From Unio delphinus (taxonomy: Eukaryota > Mollusca > Bivalvia > Unionida > Unionidae), in the NCBI GenBank assembly GCA_029339505.1, contig JAQISU010000166.1:6129001-6193000 (forward strand): a stretch of 64,000 nt of DNA, in the 5' to 3' direction. The translations under genes and the position numbers were made by a program. Positions within the stretch are counted from its first letter, which is position 1, and the number at the start of each line of letters is the position of its first letter. The notes below the pieces were generated by a model that did not search any database, was not told where the DNA came from, and saw nothing but the letters and a program-made list of their open reading frames with translations. Positions 1 to 11,735 of the stretch are shown here, piece after piece.

Positions 1-375
1 ATTTTACTTTAAATGTGAGATCTTTGCATGTTAATGAGATTTTCTTTTGTGTGAGATCTTTGCATGTTAATGAGGTTTTATTATGAGTGATATATTTTGA
101 TGTTAATGAGATTTTACTACAAGTGAGACCTTTGTATGTTAATAAGATTTTATTGTGAGTGAGATCTTTGCATGTTAATGAGATTTTATTATGAGTGAGA
201 ACATTGTTTGTTAATGAGATTTTATTATGAGTGAGAACATTGCATGTTAATGAGATTTTATTATGAGTGATATCTTTTGATGTTAATGGGATTTTATAAT
301 GAGTGATATATTTGCATGTTAATGAGGTTTTACTATAAGTGATACACTTGCATGTTAATGAGATTTTACTTGTAT
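1..375. repeat. 36-bp minisatellite, cut by the window edge
   Basis: About ten imperfect copies of a roughly 36-bp unit with core GTTAATGAGATTTTATTATG and then GAGTGAGATCTTTGCAT. The array already runs at base 1, so it extends to the left of the window. No coding potential. Confidence 0.9.
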
Positions 376-2884
376 AGTAATTTGATTTGTAAATGGGCTT
401 ATTTCATCAAGATCTCAGTTGTGTATGATTATGAGCAAGATCAGTGCATATTTAATATGCATCTTTAATTGGATGAATTTGCTTATGAGATATATTCTGT
501 TGCATATTTATGCAGTAATCTTCTTACTTAGATTGCTATCACTTAGGGGTCTTAATTTTGATCAGATTTGTTTTCCAGCTTGGTTATCTCCATGAGGTCT
601 ACATTATGTTCTACAAATACTGCAAGACCTTCACTTATTACAAAAACAAGAATGTTCACAATTTAACCACTCCCCCTGTGTCAACCTTTCTACCTTTCTC
701 CTAACTCACTCGCACCGTACCATCATCTCGGCTAATACCACTCAAAAAATAACATCTCATCTTCAAACTAACATTTCAAGCAGAAGGGCACAGCTACCAG
801 GGATGCAAGAAGGACCCAAAAGTGAGAACATATAAGGTGGTCTTAACACCCCAGATCATCAGGTCTCACCTTACAAGAGACAAATAAACAATCTCAAGGA
901 AAATAGGTCCCCAAATTAGAACATATAAGGTGGTCTAAATACCAAAGACCATCAGGCCCAGCAGCACAAGGCTGCAACCCCAATTACTTAGTCGCAAACA
1001 TAAACCCAATTTTATGCAGCATATAAGTAGGTTTAAAGCCCACCAAAAAATTACTTAGTTTTGCACATGGCTTTTCATTAGGCTAGCCTATTGGTCAAGA
1101 AAGCGTGCAGATTATGCAAGTTAAAGACATCTGGTCATTTTATTCTATATTTCATTCGATGGAGACAATATCATATTGTTGGATCATTTAAAACACTAGC
1201 AGTGGGTTCACGAATGTCTTGGCACAGTTTGAAGTCCATATCCTTCAACCTTTCTTCAAATTAAGATTCTTTTACCAAAAGTGTTTTGGGCCTGTCAAAA
1301 TGACTAGCAAAAGTAAAACTTTATTCCAACTAAACTGGCTTGTAATAGTTTTTAAAAATAAAATATTGATAGAACCTTTAAAAAAAACTTTTACATTTTT
1401 GTTATTAAATTTCTAGCTCTTGTGTCCATTCGTGATGGTACAGTGATATCGTTTATACAAACTTGAGAACCATTCATGTTGAGATCCTGTTCGAGAAGAT
1501 CTTCTGCATTCAGATACTCCTTATTACTTAGAATACAGTGATTCAAAATGAAAAATAAAAGATTTATATGTAATAAAAATTATTATATTTTTGTTCATTC
1601 TTTTGTTTTAGTTACATTTTGAAATTTAATAATCACTTTCTCGCTCACTCTGTCTGTCTGTCTCTCTTCCCCCTCTCCCGGTCAATCTTTTTACATTAAA
1701 AGTCCCATTCAACCCCTGTTTAAAAGTTCACATGGACCTGGGATCAGACCTGATAAATGCTGACTGATAAATGAGTAGGTCCAAGACAGCTATCAGATGA
1801 TAGCATTGAATGGACAACAGAAAGCATGTGTCCATTGGGTTGCATCACTTGGTAGTGCATACTGAAATTGCTATGCATGACTGTGTGTGCCATCATTTCA
1901 TGGATGGGGGTGGGGGTAAGGGGTGTTAACCAAAAGCTGTATACGGAGGAAGCTCTTCAGGGATTTTATGGGGTCATGGGTTTGAAAAATACAGGTGGAA
2001 AATGGTATTTCATGGGTTAATTGGGATATCAATGTACTAGTATGATAATACAGTACCAATTATATATCATATTTTTAAATGCATGAATATGCAAATTAGT
2101 CAGTGTTAATAACATAATGTATTAAAATAATAACTTGCTTATAATCACAAACAGGCATTCATTGAATTAGTAGTCTAGTGGAACATTGTTTTTCCTGCTA
2201 AAATGACTTGCAAAATTGTGCATAAAATTATAGGGAATCTTTAGGGAATTTAGAAACTTGATCAAAGAAACAGTAATACAAAAGTAACAATTTTGTTTTA
2301 TATTTATATAAAATATTGGAATAGCTGAGATGCCATGATTCATTCTTATTGTATGCAGATGATTGGACTTCAACCAAGTGAATTAGATACTGTAGTTTGT
2401 AAGGCCTCAGGATTCACATTTTTACAGTTAGTATTTCTGCCTGGTGGTAATTAACAGTCCGTCTGATTCCTGGCAGATTTGAAACAGCTCTCATTGAGGC
2501 ATAGTATTTTACTGGCCTTTTTTGGTTTTCCTGGTTAAAAAATCTTCAATTTGTTGCCTATAATTTCATGAAGAAAATATATATTGTCTTATAATATTGA
2601 CTGCATTTTGTTGAAACCAATCTCAGTAAGCATGTAGACAATATATGTTGGCTGATAATATTGATTGTATTTCAATGAAACCAACCTTAAAAAGCACCAT
2701 TAACCTCCTGTTAAAGCCTTCTTTGTGAAGCATTTGCTGCCTATAGAAAAATTCTATTTTTAGCTTTGCTGACAGTAGATCAAAAGAACTTGTGTGAAAG
2801 CCTGTCTGTTGTCTGACATCCATCTGTTTGCACAAGTTTGTTATCACTATTATGCAATTTCTTGGAGGATAGTTGGACAAGCAC
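376..2884. other. No gene recognised
   Basis: AT-rich sequence with only short chance open frames. A (TCTG)/(TCTC)-type simple stretch sits near 1640-1680 and a G-rich run near 1905-1920. No supported exon, RNA gene or transposon was seen. Confidence 0.5.
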
Positions 2885-3360
2885 AATCATCCTAAATAAA
2901 AATGGTGTTGCTCAGACATCCATAATGGCCACAATGGCAAACATGTTATCAATCTAATCATTGCTGTCGAGTGGATCATATGAACATTGTGGTTTCAGTG
3001 ACATTACTCCTTATGACATCTAGTGGATACTAAATAGAAATGGTCTGACATCCAATATAATCAACACAATAGTCATCTTGAAAATGTTGTTATTGCTACT
3101 CCACCTGATTGGATAGTAATATCAGCAACGTGTTTTTAACAGAAAACTAATAATGTTATACAGCTGGTCCTGAATGAAAAGACTGCTGCAGATCTAACCT
3201 TAAATATGGCTGCCATGCTGAGCAATTGGAGGTCGTGTCACAAATTCTCTTAAATGGATGGTCATATCTTTGTGGAATTTTCACCAAAATTAATGGTGTC
3301 TAATTTTCCCTAGATAACAATGCTGCGACTGCCAGAGTTGCATCCAGTATGGGTGCCTCA
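2885..3360. repeat. Dispersed ATGGCTGCCAT-type repeat
   Basis: A decayed stretch with recurring phrases: AATGAAAA followed by GTGCTGC or GTGTTGC, ATCCAGTATGG or AATATGGCTGCCAT, ATCTTGAAAATGTTGTTATT, GCTACTCC, and TTTTCACCAAAATTAATGG. The same phrases recur at 13430-13590, 41500-41900 and 56620-56830, and briefly near 59900. This fits an old interspersed element. No termini could be set. Confidence 0.45.
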
Positions 3361-3392
3361 GTGGCCAATTTGAAATTTTTTTGCTTGACAGA

Positions 3393-4213
3393 TTAACCCC
3401 TAGCGCCGAGTTTACGGTGCATGATGTAGTAGCCTACTACAGTACCAAGGTCTGTAGAATCAAGGTCGTGCATGATTCACCAAAGTTTTTATAGAAAGGC
3501 AGACAGATTTAGCTCTACAATGATACCAAATAATCTGGACATTTTAGTTGCACTACAAAATACAGAGGGAAAAAACTAATTTTTTTGACCTGTTTTTGTT
3601 GCTTAACATATTAACCGTCTGAGGTTTTTGCTGTTTTCGCATGAAATGTGAGTAAGGAACAGAATTTGGGGACTATTTCTGAATACATCCTAATGCATCG
3701 ACTTCCAAGCAATTTTTCATTAGACCAATGCCTAGTTGTGCTAAAAAAAATGTTTTCCTTTGGTTAGTTTGCTGGCGCATGAGCAGAAAGTGAAAAGTTG
3801 GAGTTCTTTTCTTTTCTTTTTGTTTATCGGACCCATAATTTTTATATGGAGAAGACTCTTTATTCAAAATGTCCACCTTATCTTACATTTTGCCTAAGTT
3901 CACCTGTCTGTGTGTACTTAAGACTGGTCTGCCTTAGATCTGAGGCCATAAAGTCTAAAATTTGGACACAAAATCAAATTCTGACCATGGGCAAATTTTG
4001 GGTGAAAAAAAGCCAGGTCCGAAAAATTAGGTTTTTCCCTCAGTATTTTGTAGTGCAACTAAAATGGCCAGATTTTTTGGTATCATTGTAGAGCTAAATC
4101 TATCTACCCTTCTATAATACCATCCACATTAGTGTATCATACATGACATTGAAGCTTAGACCTTGGAAATAGGCTACTACCTCATGCCCCATAAACTTGG
4201 CGCTAGCAGTTAA
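3393..4213. mobile_element. TTAA-flanked MITE with long inverted ends (piggyBac-like)
   Basis: TTAA at 3393-3396 and at 4210-4213 flank an 813-bp element. The left end starts CCCCTAGCGCCGAGTTTACG; the right end, read on the other strand, starts CTGCTAGCGCCAAGTTTATG. The inverted similarity continues for roughly 190 bp on each side and includes ATTTAGCTCTACAATGATAC and GTTGCACTACAAAATAC. TTAA target duplication is a hallmark of piggyBac elements. No transposase frame survives. An internal TTAA end at 3611 suggests a composite or rearranged copy. Confidence 0.7.
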
Positions 4214-4795
4214 TGTGTTAAGAGTATCAAATGGTTTAAAATCTCAGCAGTTAAAATGACGAATGGTCTTTTTTTGAATTCCTGGAAATTCTTTTCAGAC
4301 AGTAGATCTTAAGTCCCTTTGAGAGACCTTTTTTATTTTTGAGTTTAGAAATGTGATGTGTTTACCCCACATTTCAAAAACTTCATTTCAACTCAGAATT
4401 GTTCATACATTTATGGAAGAAACTATTTACACTGAAGTCTTAAACTTGCATATATGTTGAGCCAACTGCAAGATCAAGGAAGCCTAATTTGAAAGTCTTT
4501 TGTCATCTAATTATTTATCATCTACAAAGAAACTTATTTGATGATTATGGCTGTTAATATTCCATAATATTTTAAAAAATACTTTTCAGGGACTAAATAT
4601 TTGTTATAAAATTTTTCTTTTTTACATGAATAAGAAGAAAACTGTCATAGTGTAATAAGGCTGTTCTGGTGACCTGATGGTGAGAAAGTCTGTCTTGGAT
4701 GTGGGAGGTTGCAAAGACTTGTTACATATATCTTATTTGATTTATATTTATTTTTTAATTTAATTGTCAGTTTTAATTTTTTTTCTCAAACTCAT
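4214..4795. other. Spacer between two TTAA-type elements
   Basis: AT-rich sequence with no gene. At about 4280-4330 it holds TTCTTTTCAGACAGTA and GTCCCTTTGAGAGAC, closely echoed at 41867-41910, which suggests a fragment of the dispersed repeat seen elsewhere. Confidence 0.4.
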
Positions 4796-5270
4796 GTATG
4801 ATACACTAAAGTGGGTGGTATTATAGAAAGGTAGACAGATTTAGCTCTACAATGATTCCAAAAAATCTGGACATTGTAGTTGCACTACAAAATACTAAGG
4901 GGAAAACCTAATATCACAAAAAATTTGCCTGTGGTCGGAATCCGATTTTGTGTCCAGATTTTAAACTTTATGGCCACAAATCTTAGGCAGACCAGTCTAA
5001 AGTGCACACAGACAGGTGAACCTGTAGGATAAGGTGTATATTTTTGAATGAATAGTCTTCTCCATATGAAAATTAAGCAATAAAAACACAACAACAAAAA
5101 CATGCGCGAGCCAAAAAAACCAATGGAAAACGTTTTTAGCACAATTAGGCATTTGGCTAATGGAAAATTGCTTGGAACTCTTATGTATTATGAAGAATTC
5201 AGAAATAGTCCCCAAAAAGTGTTTCCTACTCAAATTTCATGTGAAAACAGCATGAACCTCCAAGGGTTAA
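4796..5270. mobile_element. Inverted partial copy of the 3.4-4.2 kb element
   Basis: This stretch matches the reverse complement of about 3611-4145. Shared phrases include GACAGATTTAGCTCTACAAT, AGACCAGTCTAAAGT and GACAGGTGAACCTGT. Its right end reads CCTCCAAGGG and then TTAA (5267-5270), the counterpart of the internal end at 3611. The left end is truncated. The two copies form a large imperfect inverted repeat with a spacer of about 0.6 kb. Confidence 0.65.
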
Positions 5271-5871
5271 TGTGTTAAACCAGACTCCAGACACCTCTAT
5301 CTATGGAACCATTCTATTCCATCTTCTGTCTACTGACCCTTTCTAAGGTCCATCTATCAGCCCACTTGGAGTTGCAACTGTGTGTGGTCAGTTTGCACAG
5401 TAATCTGGTAATGTAGCTCCTTTGAGTTGGCCATATGTAGTCAATATGCTGGTTAAACCAATTGATATAGTCTCCTTAGATACAGACATGTGATCAATCT
5501 TCCAAGAAAGCTATTAGAGAGGGACTTAGCTTTGAGAGGGCCATATATGATTAATTTGCTGAGGAAAGGAATGGGCAGGGGCCAGCTTAGAGAAAGCTGA
5601 GGAGACTGGGGTCAGCTTTGAGAGGGCTGGTAACTATGGACCAACTTGGTTACAATATAAACTAATTTCACCACTGTATATTATCTGAAACTTTTATCTG
5701 GTTTATAGGAGTTTTACTGTAGTATAGTTTAGTGTACATTGATTGCTTGAAAGTAAAAATGTGTTGAAAACATGTAATGCAAGCTTGATTGACAGTCAAC
5801 TATGACTGCACAAACAAGTCTTGTAAAGGTTTGCAGATAAAAAAAATCAAGTGACACTCACACATGCAATT
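5271..5871. other. No gene recognised
   Basis: Non-coding sequence with a weak internal repetition (GGCCATAT.TAGTCAAT.TGCTG at about 5430-5560). No exon or element ends were found. Confidence 0.4.
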
Positions 5872-5884
5872 TAGATTATAATCA

Positions 5885-6143
5885 GCGCCCCCCCCCCCCC
5901 CCGAGTGTCCAAGTGGTCTAAAGCACTCACTGTTATGGATCACTGCCATCTCACCTTTGTGTGGGTTTGAGTCTCAGATTTGGCTAATGCAGTTATGTGA
6001 GAAAGCTTGCCAGTAGCTTCTCGTGGGCCAGTGGTTCTTTCTGGGGTTTTCCTGGGTTCTTCCTCCACCAATAATACTGGCGGCCATGTATAGCCTATCT
6101 TGTGCTGAAAAATGGCGTTAAACACTACAACAACAACAAAAAC
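5885..6143 (+). mobile_element. SINE-A, full-length copy
   Basis: A tRNA-derived SINE. The head carries an A-box-like GTCCAAGTGGTCTAAAG and a B-box-like GGGTTTGAGTCTC. The 3' domain carries GTGAGAAAGCTTGCCAGTAG, CTTCCTCCACCA.TAATACTGG and GGCGTTAAACACTACAACAA. A perfect 13-bp target duplication, TAGATTATAATCA, flanks it (5872-5884 and 6144-6156). The CTGGCGGCCATGTATA-to-GGCGTTAAAC section resembles the conserved 3' domain of MetaSINEs in molluscs; that family link is from memory. A poly-C run sits at its 5' end. Confidence 0.85.
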
Positions 6144-6156
6144 TAGATTATAATCA

Positions 6157-6595
6157 AAACAGATGGTGGGGATATTTTTTTTAAAGGTAGAAAACATGAA
6201 AAAACAGATTGACCCAAAATAATGATAACCTACCTACTACATATACTGTTGTTTTGGAAAAGTGGTTTGAACAGGTAGGCTTTTTTTGGCTACCATTTGT
6301 CACCTGCTAGCATGAAGGGAATGAAATTTTGAACTTAAAGCTTAAAGGTATTAATCAAATCAAGTCCCGTGGGACTTACTTGAATCACTTTCATATCAGT
6401 TAACAAAGGCGATTATTGCATACAAATCTAGGCTTGTGGAGCTAGTAAATTGGTACTTAACATCCTGTGCGATTGGGGATTATTTCTAATGTAAACTAAA
6501 GTTGCTAATCATTAATTTTGGAAATGCTGATATTAGGTTAGAAAGGCAAAATATAATTAATTGCGTCATCCTTTATTCTCCAAAACTAGACGCAT
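6157..6595. other. No gene recognised
   Basis: AT-rich spacer between the SINE and the GTCA-repeat element. Nothing supported. Confidence 0.4.
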
Positions 6596-6603
6596 GTATT
6601 AAA

Positions 6604-7479
6604 GGTGCGCGGAAAAAAAGTCACAGGAAAAAAAGTCACGGAAAAAAAGTCACAATTTCGGCTAGGAAAAAAAGTCACAGGAAAAAGTCACACTCTGCGG
6701 AAAAAAAGTCACAGTTTTGGGTAGGAAAAAAGTTACAGTTTTGGGTAGGACTAAATTATACTTCAGAGTAAATATATAAATTTTCATTTTTAAATTCACA
6801 TAATAACGCATGATAATAGATTTTTGGTCATCGCACGAGGGTTATAGAAAAAAATCACAATGACTTTTTTTCCTGGATTCATACCGGTGCGCGGAAAAAA
6901 AGTCAGGTTATATTCCAGGTTAAAAACGGGAATATAACACAAATTTTGGTACAGTACATACTATATTACTATAGAGAAAACTTTACATAAAAATCAAATA
7001 GATACATATCCAAAAAAAGGTCAACCTAATGTGAACAAATAATGAAATAAACATTGTATTTGCTTCATTGAATACAATATGGAATAGATGAATATAGGTC
7101 TGAAGCCAAGTAAGACACTAATTTGTTACATTGGCAGAACAAAAGATTTTTATGATGTAATGTCCCTTTGTAGCCTGGGATTGTTAAACAATTCAACATA
7201 CTGGTTTCAGCCAAACGTTTAATGTTATTATAAGCTAGATAATTGTTCTACTGGATTTAGTTTTCATTACAAGTTGAAATTTTTCGGAGTGTATATATTT
7301 GAATTTTATTTAAAATTATCTCAATCGTAATATCTTATTTATGGTTTCTAAATTTGTGTGATATTCTCACTTATTTTTATCCTGTGACTTTTTTTCCTAG
7401 GGCTCTTTTTCATTGTGACTTTTTTTCCTGTGACTTTTTTTCTGTGACTTTCTTTCCTGTGACTTTTTTTCCTGGATTC
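6604..7479. mobile_element. Composite non-autonomous element with GGAAAAAAAGTCA ends
   Basis: Flanked by a perfect 8-bp direct repeat GTATTAAA (6596-6603 and 7480-7487). The left side begins GGTGCGCGGAAAAAAAGTCA and holds several copies of GGAAAAAAAGTCACA. The right side holds the inverted word TGTGACTTTTTTTCC several times and ends CCTGGATTC. In the middle, a right end (TTCCTGGATTC, ending 6880) is followed after 5 bp (ATACC) by a new left end (GGTGCGCGG from 6886). This looks like two elements head-to-tail sharing one outer target duplication. There is no transposase. The superfamily is unclear; an 8-bp duplication fits hAT or Merlin types. Confidence 0.65.
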
Positions 7480-7487
7480 GTATTAAA

Positions 7488-8159
7488 TAGCCAAATCCAA
7501 GTACATGTACATTGCTCAGAGATTAATATCCATGTTGAAAGTGTAACTGATACATGTGGCATATGTAATACCTCATTCAAAGTTCCCTTTTGTTTTTCTT
7601 CACTGATCTTGTTGAAGAAGTACAGTCAGATTTGAAAATAAATTTTACAATTGTGAGTTAAAAAAGTTACCTGAAGTCTAATTGCTTAGCATGGCAGTCT
7701 TGAAGTCTTCTCAGTTTGGATATCTCCAATGACGTGTTCTGGGTGTGGTATCTTTCATAGGAATGTAGTAATTGTAAATGCAGATTAAATATAATATCAT
7801 CAATTCAGTGATAAGATTTGTAGTTTTTGAGGTTGTTCCTCCAACTGAATGACATTACCCTTGTGACTGGCCTATCAGGAAAAAGGTACAATGTTTTTAT
7901 GACCACGAAGTTGTCAGGTTTTTGTGCCTAAGGGGACAGGCATATAGTTCATGTCAAGCATTAAGCTTGCACAGACGGTGTACAAGTAGTTGATATATGT
8001 GTAAATCCTTAACAGTTTGTATAAAACAAAAGACAAGACAATAAGACTTCCGTTCAGTGGCTGGTACTGGAACAGAGAACAAGGTGAACTGAAAGGTATA
8101 CAAAGGCACTAACCTTCAGTGAAAAGTCTCATTCTTTTGAAACCTTCTGCATTCCTTAC
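7488..8159. other. No gene recognised
   Basis: Non-coding by inspection; no repeat structure or element ends seen. Confidence 0.35.
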
Positions 8160-8300
8160 CAGCACTGATAAGTGGGTAGGAGTGCAAAGACCCAAGCAGT
8201 AACCATATTGTTGTGAGCAACTCTTATTTCAAGAACCATGTCAGTGCCAATGTTGAGTCGAGGAAGGCGGCCATCAACTGCTGTTGGAGAGGATGACTTT
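8160..8300 (-). CDS. Candidate internal exon of an unknown minus-strand gene
   Basis: On the minus strand a pyrimidine-rich acceptor (TACTCTTGACTTCAG) precedes a 141-nt open segment that ends at donor TGCTG|GTAAGG. The length is a multiple of three. It encodes SSSPTAVDGRLPRL, NIGTDMVLEIRVAHNN and MVTAWVFALLPTYQC, with less biased composition than the surrounding AT-rich noise and a short hydrophobic stretch near the end. I do not recognise the family. It may be an exon of a gene nested in or next to the AHCYL locus, a transposon remnant, or chance. Confidence 0.25.
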
Positions 8301-9977
8301 CTGAAGTCAAGAGTAAATATTTTTAATTGTCTTTTAACCTGGGAATCTTTAAATTTAATCATGTTTAATGCAAAATCTTAGAAAAATATGAATTGATCTT
8401 GTTGTGTGCAGACAACAAGTTTATAGGGTTTAAACTTTGGATTTTGTTTTACTAACCTACAGGATCACCATAATAAATTTCTAACTGACATTGCCTTTTA
8501 TTTCTGGGTCATATTTCCTTCATTTGTATGCATTTCCAGACATTTCTAATACTTTCTTGTTTTCTTTTGATCAACAGTACAATCATGTTCTCGTCATCTA
8601 ATTTTAGCTCTTTTTGGTGGCAATTATGCATGTTGCTTTAACTTCCACGTCATTTTAATTGTCGCTGTACAATGCATCGAATATGTATCAACAGTGCTCT
8701 GCTTATTTCCATGCACATAAAGACTGTTTTTACAATAGTCACTCAAATTTGCTTAAATGTTTTATGCCTGTTAATTTTGCAATGGTTATTTCTAGTGCCT
8801 CTTAAAGTGTAAGATATTAGTTTGTATTTTATTTATACAATCAATTAACCATGAAAAGGAATGTTGTGTGTTTTGTCTGATACATCATACACAATGCCAA
8901 TTGTTAACTTTTATGATAGCAACTGGCTTAAATTTTCACTGTGCCAATGATGGCATGGGTTTAAGTGATCTGTCCACAAAGTCACTGACCACTGAATAGC
9001 AGATTAATCTTCATTTCAAGCCCATCAATTTACATGTATACCACGGGCAGTTAAATTCACAGACAATATACAGAATTAAATTCACAGGTTGAAATGTTCA
9101 AAGGACACCTGTATATGGATAGGAAAAGATGCCTCTCCATAGGACTTAGGATTATATGATGTATAGTAACCTTAATCAGGAGTTTATTTGGAGCGGTGAC
9201 AATATCATCACATGTTTGACCTCAGGCGCAAAGTTAACTAGTAGCATAACCTTTCACAATATTTTAATTTCTTTTATTAGAAGTTGATCAGCTTGGTATG
9301 TGATATGAAAGTGGTGGTCATGTATCTGATTGGTTGAACTTTTTACTCCATTAGAAAATAGATTTGGTTTATATACACATACAACCTCCAGCATGATCTT
9401 TTGATGAATTTAACTGTTAGCAGCTTAGTAGTGTGTTTTTACGCCATTAGAAAATAGATTTGGTTTACAAACACATATAACCTCCAGCAAGATCTTCAAT
9501 GAATTTGACTATGAGCAACTTATTAGTGTGTTATTTGGAACAGAAACAGTATTTGTGATCAGATTTGATATACATACAAGCAATGTATATATGGTCAAAA
9601 TCAGATGATATGGATAGGCGTTTATGTTTAAAGCAGCTGGTCAAGATCAGGTGCATTTATTCCTCATGTTTTCTGACCAGTGATACATTTCTATTATTCT
9701 TGCACATATGGAGGGAAAAATATACAATTATTGGATAATTATATATTTCATCAAATTCCATTTCCTTGTTTAAACTGAGACATATGCTTTTTGTTTCTTT
9801 CAAAAATTGCTAGCTCCCCTTACACTATTCAGTGAAATAGGAGGGTTGCTTGAAATGGGTAATTCCTTGTCAAAGGTCTACTTTTGAAATTTCTTTTCTT
9901 TATATGTGCAAACAGATGTAATTGGAATGGAAAGAATATGTTTGGAGCTAAAAGATCTTTAAAATAATACAGTTTCA
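8301..9977. other. No gene recognised
   Basis: AT-rich sequence. A short duplicated segment occurs at about 9352-9390 and 9444-9490 (CCATTAGAAAATAGATTTGG, ACACATA, AACCTCCAGCA). No gene supported. Confidence 0.4.
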
Positions 9978-10110
9978 GCTGTGAGAAAGCTTGCCAGGTG
10001 CTTCTTGTGGCTCTGATTCTTTCCAGGGTTCTTCCTCCACCATCAATACTGGCCACCACATGTAGCCTGTCTTGTGTTGGTAAATGGCATTAAACCCTAC
10101 AACAACAACA
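9978..10110 (+). mobile_element. SINE-A, 5'-truncated copy
   Basis: Only the 3' domain is present, from GTGAGAAAGCTTGCCAGGTG through TTCTTCCTCCACCATCAATA to GGCATTAAACCCTACAACAA. The tRNA-like head is missing. Confidence 0.8.
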
Positions 10111-10377
10111 CAAAGGATTTTCTAACCTGTACTGATGTTGTCTTTATTGCTAGATGTAGCTGGGGAGCAAGTACATATATGTAGAGAATTCCCAGACAAT
10201 TAATAGCCAGCGTGTATAAATCTGCATAATTAATGACAGCTCCCATTCTTAGTATATAGGATATGGGTTGAAACTGTCAGTGTCTTGTATATCTAATTTT
10301 GACTAGCTGTGTAAAAAGTTAAAGATGGCTTGTACAGTCCTGTTATAATAAATTCTCTAGTTGTGTAATCCCATAAT

Positions 10378-11735
10378 AAAATTCCAGTACCATATTCCCC
10401 ATTTATACCTCCAGTAGCATATTTCCATTATATAACTCCAGTACCTTATTCCCCTTACATAACTCCAGTAGCATCCTTATATAACTCCAGTAGCATATTC
10501 CCCTTATATAGCTCCAGTGATATAAACTCCAGTAACATAGGCCCATTATATAATTCCTGTACCATAGTTCTATTATGCAACTCCAGTACCATATTCCCCT
10601 TATATAATTCCAGTAGCATATTCCCCTTATATAACTCCAGTAGCATTTTCCCCTTATATAACCCCAGTACCATATTCCCCTTATATAATTCCTGTACCAT
10701 ATTCCCCATTTATAACTCCAGCACTGTATTCCCCTTGTATAACACCAGTAGCATATTCCCTTTATAGAACTCCAGTAGCAAATTCCCCTTATATAACTCC
10801 AGTTGCATATTCCCCTTATATAACTCCAGTTGCATATTCCCCTTATATAACTCCAGTAGCAAATTCCCCTTTTATAACTCCAGTAGCATATTCCCCTTAT
10901 ATAACTCCAGTAGCATATTCCCCTTTTATAACTCCAGCACTGTATTCCCTTTGTATAACTCCAATAGCATATTCCCCTTGAATAACTCCAATAGCATATT
11001 CCCCTTATAGAACTTCAGTAGCATATTCCCCTTTTATAACTCCAGTAGCATATTCCCCTTTTATAACTCCAGCACTGTATTCCCCTTGTATAACTCCAAT
11101 AGCATATTCCCCTTGTATAACACCAGTAGCATATTCCCTTTATAGAACTCCAGTAGCAAATTCCCCTTATATAACTCCAGTTGCATATTCCCCTTATATA
11201 ACTCCAGTTGCATATTCCCCTTATATAACTCCAGTTGCATATTCCCCTTATATAACTCCAGTTGCATATTCCCCTTATATAACTCCAGTAGCATATTCCC
11301 CTTTTATAACGCCAGCACTGTATTCCCCTTGTATAACTCCAATAGCATATTCCCCTTGAATAACTCCAAAATCATATTCCCCTTATAGAACTCCAGTAGC
11401 AAATTCCCCTTATTGAACTCTAGTAGCATATTCCCCTTATATAACTCCAGTAGCATATTCCCCTTATATAACTCCAGTACCATATTCCCCTTATAACTCC
11501 AGTAGCATATTCCCCTATAGAACTCCAGTAGCAAATTCCCCTTATACAACTCCTGTACCATATTCCCCTATAGAACTGCAGTAGCATATTTCCCTTATGT
11601 AACTCCAGTACCATATTCCCCTTATATAACTCCAGTACTGTATTCCTCTTATATATATCCAGTACCATATTTCTCTTAATTAACTCCACTAGCATATTAC
11701 CCTTATAAAACTCCAGTAGCATCATCCTATTACAT
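10378..11735. repeat. 27-bp minisatellite, about 1.35 kb
   Basis: Roughly fifty copies of a unit made of TATAACTCCAGTAGCATATT plus CCCCTTA. Because 27 is a multiple of three, the minus strand stays open and gives spurious nonapeptide repeats (LYKGNMLLE). Blocks of variants (CCAGTTGCATATT, CCAGCACTGTATT) recur in the same order at about 10710-10980 and 11060-11340, which shows amplification of multi-unit blocks. Confidence 0.92.

Noticed and set aside
10455..11725. Minus-strand frames with a repeated LYKGNMLLE peptide
   Set aside because: Product of the 27-bp minisatellite; several disjoint frames and no start context, splice sites or non-repeat domain.
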